Source of the DNA: Burkholderiales bacterium
GTDB lineage: Bacteria > Pseudomonadota > Gammaproteobacteria > Burkholderiales > Chitinimonadaceae
NCBI GenBank assembly: GCA_019234745.1
Contig: JAFAKZ010000417.1
Coordinates: 1-11,262, forward strand
Length of the DNA stretch: 11,262 nt
Reading direction: 5' to 3'
Below, in pieces: positions 4,944 to 10,660 of the stretch. The translations under genes and the position numbers were made by a program. A model generated the notes under the pieces. The model ran no database searches and was not told where the DNA came from. It saw only the letters and a program-made list of their open reading frames with translations. Numbering within the stretch: the first letter of the stretch is position 1; every line of letters begins with the position of its first letter.

Positions 4944-6170
4944 TCAGGCTTCCTGATCCAGCCCAAATGCTTTGTGTAGCACGCGCACCGCGAGTTCAAG
5001 GTATTTCTCGTCCAGTACGACGGAAATCTTGATCTCGGAGGTGGAAATCATCTGGATATTGATACCCTCCTCCGCCAGCGTGCGGAACATGGTGGACGCG
5101 ATGCCCACGTGCGAACGCATACCCACACCCACAACCGACACCTTGCAGATTTTGTCGTCGCCCGAGATGGACTTGGCGCCGATATGGCCCTGCACGCCTT
5201 CCAGGATACGGCAGGCTTTTTGGTAGTCGTTGCGCGGCACAGTGAACGAGAAGTCGGTATGGCCGTCCTGGCCCACATTCTGGATGATCACGTCGACGTC
5301 GATGTTGGCGTCGGCGATCGGGCCGAGAATCTGGTAGGCAATGCCGGGCTTGTCCGGTACGCCGATCACGTTGATGCGAGCCTCGTCGCGGTTGAATGCA
5401 ATCCCCGAGATGATGGCTTTTTCCATGGCTTCGTTTTCCTCGAATGTAATCAGCGTACCCTCGCCCTCGTCCTGGAAGCTCGACAGTACACGCAGTTTGA
5501 CCTTGTATTTACCGGCAAATTCGACCGAGCGAATCTGCAGCACCTTGGAACCCAGGCTGGCCATTTCCAGCATTTCTTCGAAGGTGATGGTCTTGAGCCG
5601 GCGCGCCTCGGGCACCACGCGCGGATCGGTGGTGTAGACGCCATCTACATCTGTATATATCTGGCACTCGTCGGCCTTCAGGGCAGCAGCCAGCGCCACG
5701 CCTGTTGTATCGGACCCGCCGCGGCCCAGCGTGGTGATGTTGCCGTCGGCATCCACACCCTGGAAGCCGGCCACGATCACCACACGACCGGCCTTCAGGT
5801 CGGCACGCATGTTCTCGTCGTCGATATGCTGTATACGTGCCTTGGTGTGCGCACTGTCGGTCAGGATTCTGACTTGTGTACCCGTATAGCTACGTGCATC
5901 GATGCCGATGTCTTTCAGCGCCATGGCCAAGAGGCCGATGGTGACCTGTTCGCCCGTGGCGATGACGACATCCAGCTCACGCGGATCGGGTTGCGCCTGG
6001 ATTTCCTTGGCCAGCGAAATCAGGCGATTGGTTTCGCCACTCATGGCCGATACGACAATGACCAGATCGTGCCCCTCGGCACGATATTTCGCCACGCGGC
6101 GCGCCACATTGCGGATTCGCTCGGGCGATCCCATGGACGTGCCACCATACTTCTGAACGATAAGCGCCAT
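4944..6170 (-). CDS. lysC: Aspartate kinase (aspartokinase)
   Basis: This 408-residue cytoplasmic enzyme phosphorylates L-aspartate with ATP, the first step towards lysine (and diaminopimelate), threonine and methionine. The kinase domain (about 1-245) opens with the nucleotide-binding motif KYGGTSMGS (7-15). It also contains SAMSGETNRL (41-50), the TTLGRGGSDTTGVAL loop (146-160) and TDVDGVYTTDPR (173-184). Two ACT domains (about 264-335 and 342-406) should bind the feedback inhibitors lysine and threonine. Length and layout fit the monofunctional class. The ATG is preceded by GAGGG at good spacing. An in-frame ATG at 5426 (residue 249) has a GAGGA ten bases upstream, so a separate beta subunit is possible. 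The gene is divergent from lplT and ends about 70 bases before the tRNA promoter, with no clear terminator between. Confidence 0.97.
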   Translation of the reverse strand: MALIVQKYGGTSMGSPERIRNVARRVAKYRAEGHDLVIVVSAMSGETNRLISLAKEIQAQPDPRELDVVIATGEQVTIGLLAMALKDIGIDARSYTGTQVRILTDSAHTKARIQHIDDENMRADLKAGRVVIVAGFQGVDADGNITTLGRGGSDTTGVALAAALKADECQIYTDVDGVYTTDPRVVPEARRLKTITFEEMLEMASLGSKVLQIRSVEFAGKYKVKLRVLSSFQDEGEGTLITFEENEAMEKAIISGIAFNRDEARINVIGVPDKPGIAYQILGPIADANIDVDVIIQNVGQDGHTDFSFTVPRNDYQKACRILEGVQGHIGAKSISGDDKICKVSVVGVGMRSHVGIASTMFRTLAEEGINIQMISTSEIKISVVLDEKYLELAVRVLHKAFGLDQEA

Positions 6171-6215
6171 TCCTTACCCTCTGACCCTTCTCTTGGATGA
6201 CATGGAAAAGGATTG

Positions 6216-6244
6216 AATCTAATCAAAGCCTTGCCCGAAGACAA
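6216..6244 (-). promoter_or_regulatory. lysC: Candidate promoter of lysC
   Basis: On the minus strand TTGTCT (6244-6239), a 17-base spacer and TAGATT (6221-6216) each match consensus at four of six positions. The leader to lysC would be about 40 bases. That is too short for a lysine riboswitch, and I see no riboswitch-like structure. The -35 box overlaps a GACAAGC half-site (6240-6246). Confidence 0.45.
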
Positions 6245-6313
6245 GCCGCGTATCCCGCCATTATTAGAATATTTTGCGCAGGCGCACATGTCCTCGCGCT
6301 ATTTGTAGGCGTC

Positions 6314-6329
6314 GCTTGTCCAGACAAGC
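6314..6329. promoter_or_regulatory. GCTTGTC-CA-GACAAGC palindrome between lysC and lplT
   Basis: A perfect 7-bp inverted repeat with a two-base centre lies in the 240-base divergent region, about 80 bases upstream of lplT. The same half-site GACAAGC recurs at 6240-6246, over the candidate lysC -35 box. The arrangement suggests an operator shared by both genes. I cannot name the regulator. Confidence 0.45.
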
Positions 6330-6367
6330 ATGTCGCAGTGCATCATAGGGCTGGAAAGCTCTTGTGG

Positions 6368-6373
6368 TATAAA
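6368..6373 (+). promoter_or_regulatory. lplT: Possible -10 box for lplT
   Basis: TATAAA lies 37 bases before the lplT ATG and matches the -10 consensus at five of six positions. No acceptable -35 hexamer is found 16-18 bases upstream, so an activator may be needed or the box may be accidental. Confidence 0.3.
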
Positions 6374-6410
6374 GCCGCGTCTCTAACGCAGCGTCCGGCA
6401 ACAACAAACG

Positions 6411-7703
6411 ATGGATCGCGGTTTCTATATCATCCTGGCGGCCCAGTTCCTGTCTGCCCTGGCAGACAGCGCACTGCAAATTGCCGCCATGTCGATGCTG
6501 AAGTTGCAGCACACGCCCGAGTGGCACAACTCCATGCTGGTATGGGGGTTCACCGTCTCGTATGTGCTGCTCGCACCGTTCGTCGGCTCTTTTGCCGACT
6601 CCATGCACAAGGGCCACGCCATGCTCCTGTGCAATGCCATCAAGCTCTCCGGCTGCGTGGCCATGCTGATCGGCCTGCCGCCCGTGCTGGCCTATACCGT
6701 GGTCGGCTTTGGTGCCGCAGCCTATTCGCCGGCCAAGTACGGCATCGTCACGGAATACCTGCCGCACGATAAGCTCGTCGCCGCCAACGGCTGGCTGGAA
6801 GGCTCTACCGTAGCGGCCATCATCTTCGGCATCGTGCTAGGCGGCGCGCTGGTGGGCACCAATACGGCGGCCTGGCTTGCGCATTCGCCGCTCGCCATGC
6901 TGTCTCCGCCCGTGTTCGGGTTGATCGTGATCAGCTTGGTCTATATCGCGGCCTCGTGGATCAATCTGTACGTGCCCAAGCTCGATATCGAACTCAAGCC
7001 CATCCACTACGCGCCCGGCTTTCTACTGCGCGAGTTCTGGGATTGCGTGATTCGACTGTGGAAAGACCCACAAGGCCAGCTCTCGCTCGCCGTCACTACC
7101 ATCCTGTGGGGTGCGGGCCGTACCATGCAGCTCGTGGTGATCAACTGGGCCATCATCTGGCTGGGCTTTAATTTCGAGCACGCTACGCAGCTTGTCGCCG
7201 TGTTCGCCTTCGGCACTGCCTTCGGTGCCGTGATCGCCGGCCAGCAAATCCCATTGAAGCAAGCCTTCCGCGTACTGCCGGCCGGCATCGTCATGGGCCT
7301 ATTGATGATCGGCCTATTGTTTGTGCACGACCCTGCCATCGCCGCCCTGCAGATTTTCCTGATCGGCAGCTTGGCCGGCTTCTTCGTGGTACCGCTCAAC
7401 GCCATGCTGCAGCACCGGGGCCATCTGTTGATGGGCGCCGGCCACTCCATCGCGGTGCAGAACTTCAACGAGAACCTGGGCATCCTGATCATGGTGGGCA
7501 TCCACGCGATGTTGGTGCGCTGGCTTAGCGGCCCGATCACCGACACGATGCCAGGCAGCGCACTAGCCTACTTCCAGCAATCGGGCGGCATCCCGCCCAT
7601 GCGCCTGATCATCATCAGCTTCGCATCGGCCATGATCCTGGTGATGCTCTATATCATCCGCCGCTACCATGCCGGAGAAGCGGCAGACCTAATGCACGAT
7701 TGA
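6411..7703 (+). CDS. lplT: Lysophospholipid transporter LplT (MFS)
   Basis: This 430-residue inner-membrane protein of the major facilitator superfamily flips lysophospholipids, chiefly lysophosphatidylethanolamine, to the inner face for re-acylation. The start MDRGFYIILAAQFLSALADSAL matches the family N-terminus, and about twelve hydrophobic segments follow. Recognisable family stretches are FGAAAYSPAKYGI (about 100-112), LVAANGWLEGSTVAAI (about 123-138) and VQNFNENLGILIMVG (about 350-364). It is slightly longer than E. coli LplT (397). No good ribosome-binding site precedes the ATG. In E. coli lplT is beside aas, the acyltransferase it supplies; here it stands alone between lysC and gst, so the partner must be elsewhere. 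The general MFS assignment is certain and the LplT subfamily very likely. Confidence 0.9.
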   Translation: MDRGFYIILAAQFLSALADSALQIAAMSMLKLQHTPEWHNSMLVWGFTVSYVLLAPFVGSFADSMHKGHAMLLCNAIKLSGCVAMLIGLPPVLAYTVVGFGAAAYSPAKYGIVTEYLPHDKLVAANGWLEGSTVAAIIFGIVLGGALVGTNTAAWLAHSPLAMLSPPVFGLIVISLVYIAASWINLYVPKLDIELKPIHYAPGFLLREFWDCVIRLWKDPQGQLSLAVTTILWGAGRTMQLVVINWAIIWLGFNFEHATQLVAVFAFGTAFGAVIAGQQIPLKQAFRVLPAGIVMGLLMIGLLFVHDPAIAALQIFLIGSLAGFFVVPLNAMLQHRGHLLMGAGHSIAVQNFNENLGILIMVGIHAMLVRWLSGPITDTMPGSALAYFQQSGGIPPMRLIIISFASAMILVMLYIIRRYHAGEAADLMHD

Positions 7704-7719
7704 TTGCACTCTACATGCG

Positions 7720-7750
7720 AAAAAGCGCACGGAAACTCGTGCGCTTTTTT
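7720..7750. terminator. Bidirectional Rho-independent terminator
   Basis: AAAAAGCGCACG (7720-7731) and CGTGCGCTTTTT (7738-7749) pair perfectly around a six-base loop. A T-tract follows the GC stem on both strands, so it should stop lplT from the left and gst from the right. It lies 16 bases after the lplT stop and 39 bases beyond the gst stop. Confidence 0.9.
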
Positions 7751-7789
7751 ATTGGGCGAGCCCGAACGATCGAGCCCTCGCTGTCTCGA

Positions 7790-8389
7790 TCAGTTCATCC
7801 CTACATATCCAGGTTGAGCTGCCACGCGCGCCAGCCAGGCCTGCACGGCCGGGTAGGCCGACAGATCGTACCCGCCCTCATGCGCCACGTGCGTATAGGC
7901 ATACAGCGCGATATCGGCAATCGTGTACTTGTCGCCCGCCAGGAAGGGGCGCTTGGCCAGCGTCTCCTCCATCACCTTGAGCGCCTTATAGCCGTTCACC
8001 TTGCGCTTTTCGATCTCGGCAGCCAGCTCTTGCGCGCGACCGGCATAGGCCACCCAGAAACGCACGGTCGCGATATTGGGCTCATGGCTGTACTGCTCGA
8101 AGAACATCCACTTCAGTACTTCCGCCTTGGTGCGGCGATCAGATGGCCATAGCGGGGAGCCGTCGGCCAGGTAGCACAGGATGGCGTTGGATTCGACCAG
8201 CGTATCGCCATCGGGCAGCACGATCGTGGGCACTTGCCCATTCGGATTCAGAGCGAGGAATTCGGGCGTTTTCGTTGCACCCTTCAATATGTCCAGCTCG
8301 ACCCAACGATAGGGCTGATCCAGCTGAGTCAGCGCCAGCTTGAGCTTGTAGCAATTGCCGGAAATTGCCATGCCATACACTGTGTACAT
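7790..8389 (-). CDS. Glutathione S-transferase family protein
   Basis: This 199-residue cytosolic protein has the two-domain GST layout. The thioredoxin-like domain (about 1-76) has a SGNCYK motif at 10-15, where S10 or C13 could activate glutathione. It also has NPNGQVPTI (48-56) with the cis-proline P54, and ESNAI (66-70) for the glutathione gamma-glutamyl group. The all-helical C-terminal domain contains FLAGDKYTIADIALYAY, the conserved N-capping box and following helix. The substrate cannot be told from sequence, and members range from detoxification to dehalogenation or isomerisation. It begins 30 bases after the ung stop with only a GGGG stretch as a weak ribosome site, so it is probably co-transcribed with ung. 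It ends at the shared terminator. Confidence 0.9.
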   Translation of the reverse strand: MYTVYGMAISGNCYKLKLALTQLDQPYRWVELDILKGATKTPEFLALNPNGQVPTIVLPDGDTLVESNAILCYLADGSPLWPSDRRTKAEVLKWMFFEQYSHEPNIATVRFWVAYAGRAQELAAEIEKRKVNGYKALKVMEETLAKRPFLAGDKYTIADIALYAYTHVAHEGGYDLSAYPAVQAWLARVAAQPGYVGMN

Positions 8390-8419
8390 GCGTATACCCC
8401 GCTTGCTGAGAAAAATGAC

Positions 8420-9085
8420 TTAGTTGAGTGACCAGTCGATCGGCGTGCGCCCCTTACTCTCCAGGTAGCGATTGGCCGCAGAAAAATGACCGTTGCCGAT
8501 AAAGCCGCGATGGGCAGACAGGGGCGACGGGTGCGGCGAAATCAGCACGCAATGCTTGTTCAGGTCGATCAAGCCGGCCTTGGCCTCGGCATAGGCCCCC
8601 CACAGCAGGAACACGATACCCTCGGCCTCGGTCGACAACTTGTTCACCAGCGCGTCGGTAAACCGCTCCCAACCCTGTTTGCGATGAGAGCCCGCCTTCT
8701 CTGCCTCAACGGTCAGCACGCTGTTCAGTAACAGCACGCCTTGCTCGGCCCAAGTCTGAAGGTTGCCGTGCTGCGGCGGTGTGTGGCCGAGGTCACGCGC
8801 AATCTCCTTGAAGATATTCACAAGCGACGGCGGCGGCCGCACGCCTTGGGGCACGGAAAAGCTCAGGCCATGCGCCTGACCGACACCGTGGTAAGGATCC
8901 TGACCCAGGATCACGACGCGGACGCCCTTAGGGGGGACGGCTTGTAAAGCGCGGAACCAATTGTCCCGCGCGGGGTAGATGATCTTTCCGTTTGCTGTTT
9001 CGGCATCGAGAAAGGTATGCAGCACTTGCCAATAGGGGCTGTCGCATTCAGTGGCGAGCAGCTTGGCCCAAGCCTCAGGTAGCAT
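8420..9085 (-). CDS. ung: Uracil-DNA glycosylase (family 1)
   Basis: This 221-residue enzyme removes uracil from DNA and so starts base-excision repair of deaminated cytosine. All signatures are present: GQDPYHG (61-67) with catalytic D63, the PPSLVNI segment (86-92), GVLLLNSVLTV (116-126) with N121, VFLLWG (158-163), and HPSPLSAHRG (185-194) with catalytic H185 and the DNA-intercalating loop. The frame is open upstream to 9292, but those 69 extra residues overlie the PilZ-like gene in another frame and match nothing in the family. The ATG at 9085 gives the usual length (E. coli 229). It overlaps the end of the PilZ-like gene by 11 bases, which suggests coupling. A TTG nine bases upstream, with GGAAG before it, is an alternative start. 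Confidence 0.95.
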   Translation of the reverse strand: MLPEAWAKLLATECDSPYWQVLHTFLDAETANGKIIYPARDNWFRALQAVPPKGVRVVILGQDPYHGVGQAHGLSFSVPQGVRPPPSLVNIFKEIARDLGHTPPQHGNLQTWAEQGVLLLNSVLTVEAEKAGSHRKQGWERFTDALVNKLSTEAEGIVFLLWGAYAEAKAGLIDLNKHCVLISPHPSPLSAHRGFIGNGHFSAANRYLESKGRTPIDWSLN

Positions 9086-9614
9086 CGTCTTCGTCAAGGG
9101 AATGTCGCTTCCGTTCAGAGATTTCGCGGCGGTGATGCCGGAAGATGGTCTTGTCGAGCCAGTCCTGCAGCTCGGCGTCGTGAATCTGGAACCGCACTTC
9201 GACCTGCCATGCGTCGCCATCGGCCTGGCAGGCAGCGACAACGGCGGGCAGCCAAAGCAGCTGGGGAATTTGCGTCGACAGACGCAAGCCAAGATAACCC
9301 TGCTCGCCGACCGTCACGGCACCAGCCTGGTGCCAACGGCAATGCTCGCCGCTGAGATAGGCCGTGCAATGCGGCGGCTCCGGCTCGTTGCGCGCCAGGA
9401 GTTGGCCCAGCATCTGCACGCATAGGTCGATACGCGCTTCCAGCGCCTGCCAACGCAAGGATTCGACGCTCTCGTCCTCGTCGAAATGCGGCGGCGCCGC
9501 CTCGATCAGCGCAAGTACGCGCAGGAGCAGCACGCTATCGGTTGCAGCTGGCGCCTTGGTGCTCGACTTCCAGAGCAGTGGTATATCGACTTGAATTTCG
9601 ACTGCAGTAGGCAT
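9075..9614 (-). CDS. Atypical PilZ-domain (tPilZ-like) protein, putative
   Basis: This 179-residue soluble protein resembles the atypical PilZ group described from Xanthomonas. An N-terminal IPLLW stretch (11-15) is followed by helical segments (LLLRVLALIEA, 29-39; ESLRWQALEARIDLCVQMLGQLL, about 51-73). A beta-rich part follows (about 80-145), and the tail DKTIFRHHRREISERKR (154-170) is like the closing helix of PilZ proteins. The canonical c-di-GMP residues (RxxxR and D/NxSxxG) are not evident, so ligand binding is doubtful. The assignment comes from memory of the family pattern, not a search. The start has AGGAG eight bases upstream and a perfect TATAAT further up. It leads ung and gst and is divergent from the dioxygenase gene. 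Confidence 0.6.
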   Translation of the reverse strand: MPTAVEIQVDIPLLWKSSTKAPAATDSVLLLRVLALIEAAPPHFDEDESVESLRWQALEARIDLCVQMLGQLLARNEPEPPHCTAYLSGEHCRWHQAGAVTVGEQGYLGLRLSTQIPQLLWLPAVVAACQADGDAWQVEVRFQIHDAELQDWLDKTIFRHHRREISERKRHSLDEDDAT

Positions 9615-9639
9615 GATCGCACTCCTGTCCTGGTGGGCG

Positions 9640-9645
9640 ATTATA
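9640..9645 (-). promoter_or_regulatory. -10 box of the PilZ-like/ung/gst promoter
   Basis: A perfect TATAAT on the minus strand lies 25 bases before the PilZ-like ATG, giving a leader of about 20 bases. The hexamer 17 bases upstream is GCGCAA, a poor -35 that falls inside the left arm of the inverted repeat at 9666-9697. An activator or an unusual promoter is possible. Confidence 0.55.
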
Positions 9646-9665
9646 GGGTGCTAAGCCGAACCTTG

Positions 9666-9697
9666 CGCCAGCGCAATTCTCCATGTGAGCGCTGGCG
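9666..9697. promoter_or_regulatory. Perfect 9-bp inverted repeat in a divergent promoter region
   Basis: CGCCAGCGC (9666-9674) and GCGCTGGCG (9689-9697) are exact reverse complements separated by 14 bases. The repeat lies between two outward-facing -10 boxes (9640-9645 minus, 9700-9705 plus) and covers both -35 regions, where a regulator could control both genes. A transcript hairpin is less likely because it would be upstream of both start points. Confidence 0.5.
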
Positions 9698-9699
9698 GG

Positions 9700-9705
9700 T
9701 ACAAT
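9700..9705 (+). promoter_or_regulatory. Candidate -10 box of the dioxygenase gene
   Basis: TACAAT matches the -10 consensus at five of six positions and would give a leader of about 50 bases to the ATG at 9761. No good -35 box is present (TTCTCC at 17-base spacing). An ATG at 9704 overlaps this box, one reason to reject it as the start. Confidence 0.4.
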
Positions 9706-9760
9706 GCCGCCATCCATGCAGCGTCATCCCGTTGCACCGAGTACCCGACAAAGGCATCCC

Positions 9761-10531
9761 ATGTCCGCAGCACCGTTGTCCCACGCTGATTTGGCAGCAT
9801 TCCACGATCAAGGTTTCCTCGTCGTACGCAATCTCGCCGACACCGCACTGCGCGAAGCCATCCTTCGCGTCGGGCACGAACATCTAGCGCAGGCCATTGC
9901 ACCCGTTGAGCTGGAGGCCGATACCAATTACCCCGGCGCGCCGGCGAACCGCGAAGCGGCAGGCGGCCGTACCGTGCGGCGCCTGCTGCAGGTCTTCGCC
10001 CGCGACGACGCCTTTCGCGCCTGGGCCCTGAACGAAGCCGTGACCAGCCGCGTGAAGCAGTTGCTCGACACGCCCCATATCGCGCTCACGCAGGCTCACC
10101 ACAACAGCTTGATGACCAAGCAGCCAACTTTTTCCAGCGTGACGCACTGGCACCGCGACATCCGCTACTGGAATTTCGAGGACAGCAATCTCGTGTCGGT
10201 CTGGCTGGCACTGGGTAAGGAGTTCCGCGAGAACGGCTGCCTGGGTTTCCTGCCAGGCACGCACAAGATGAACATCGCACCGGAGCGCTTCGAGAATCTC
10301 GCCTTCCTGCGCGATGACATTCCCGAGAACCGTACCCTGATCGACAGCGCAGTATTCCCTGAGCTGGAACCGGGAGACGTGGTGTTCTTCCACGCCATGA
10401 CTTTCCACGCAGCCGGTTGGAACCGTACCGACGCGACGAAGTATTCGCTCGTGTTCGGCTATCACCGCCAGGACAACCAGCCGCGGCCGGGCACGCGCAG
10501 CGCCAGCGTGCCGACCGTACGTATCGACTAA
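9761..10531 (+). CDS. Phytanoyl-CoA dioxygenase (PhyH) family oxygenase
   Basis: A predicted Fe(II)/2-oxoglutarate-dependent dioxygenase of 256 residues. The N-terminus LSHADLAAFHDQGFLVVRNL (6-25) is the typical opening of the family. The iron site is formed by HRD (H131 and D133) and a distal histidine, most likely H216 in TFHAAGWNRT; R222 after it may bind 2-oxoglutarate. PGTHK (165-169) and LEPGDVVFFHAMTFH (202-216) are further family blocks. The start at 9761 has AAAGG seven bases upstream; an upstream ATG at 9704 adds 19 residues without family character and lies in a -10 box. Bacterial members hydroxylate varied small molecules, so neither the substrate nor phytanate metabolism can be claimed. 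It stands alone, divergent from the PilZ-like gene. Confidence 0.88.
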   Translation: MSAAPLSHADLAAFHDQGFLVVRNLADTALREAILRVGHEHLAQAIAPVELEADTNYPGAPANREAAGGRTVRRLLQVFARDDAFRAWALNEAVTSRVKQLLDTPHIALTQAHHNSLMTKQPTFSSVTHWHRDIRYWNFEDSNLVSVWLALGKEFRENGCLGFLPGTHKMNIAPERFENLAFLRDDIPENRTLIDSAVFPELEPGDVVFFHAMTFHAAGWNRTDATKYSLVFGYHRQDNQPRPGTRSASVPTVRID

Positions 10532-10548
10532 GACTCACGGCGGCGCCA

Positions 10549-10594
10549 ACGGACAGTCGAGTACAACTGTCCGTGACAGTTGCGGTACAACTGC
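10549..10594. promoter_or_regulatory. Ladder of alternating ACAGT/ACTGT half-sites before the exporter gene
   Basis: ACGGACAGT (10549-10557) pairs perfectly with ACTGTCCGT (10566-10574). CAACTGTC (10564-10571) pairs perfectly with GACAGTTG (10575-10582), and CAGTTG (10577-10582) pairs with CAACTG (10588-10593). GTACAACTG is also a direct repeat at 10561-10569 and 10585-10593, 24 bases apart. The four half-sites alternate in orientation. This looks like a multi-dimer operator or a set of mutually exclusive hairpins controlling the downstream exporter gene. Confidence 0.5.
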
Positions 10595-10660
10595 CAGCAG
10601 CGTGTCTGTTGATGGCGCACCATCGCGCGTAGGCTCTCGCCCAGTTTCCTGGAGTCCGCC

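Noticed and set aside
5109..6200. 363-residue plus-strand open frame antisense to lysC
   Set aside because: His/Val/Asp-rich shadow of lysC third-position bias with no recognisable motif.
6171..6215. Lysine riboswitch in the lysC leader
   Set aside because: The leader from the candidate promoter is only about 40 bases and shows no long paired architecture.
9086..9292. N-terminal 69-residue extension of uracil-DNA glycosylase
   Set aside because: It overlies the PilZ-like gene in another frame, has an odd Cys/Ser/Arg-rich composition and no match to the family, and makes the enzyme too long.
9704..9760. Upstream ATG of the dioxygenase gene
   Set aside because: The ATG overlaps the TACAAT box, has no ribosome site and adds residues without family character; the ATG at 9761 has AAAGG at good spacing.
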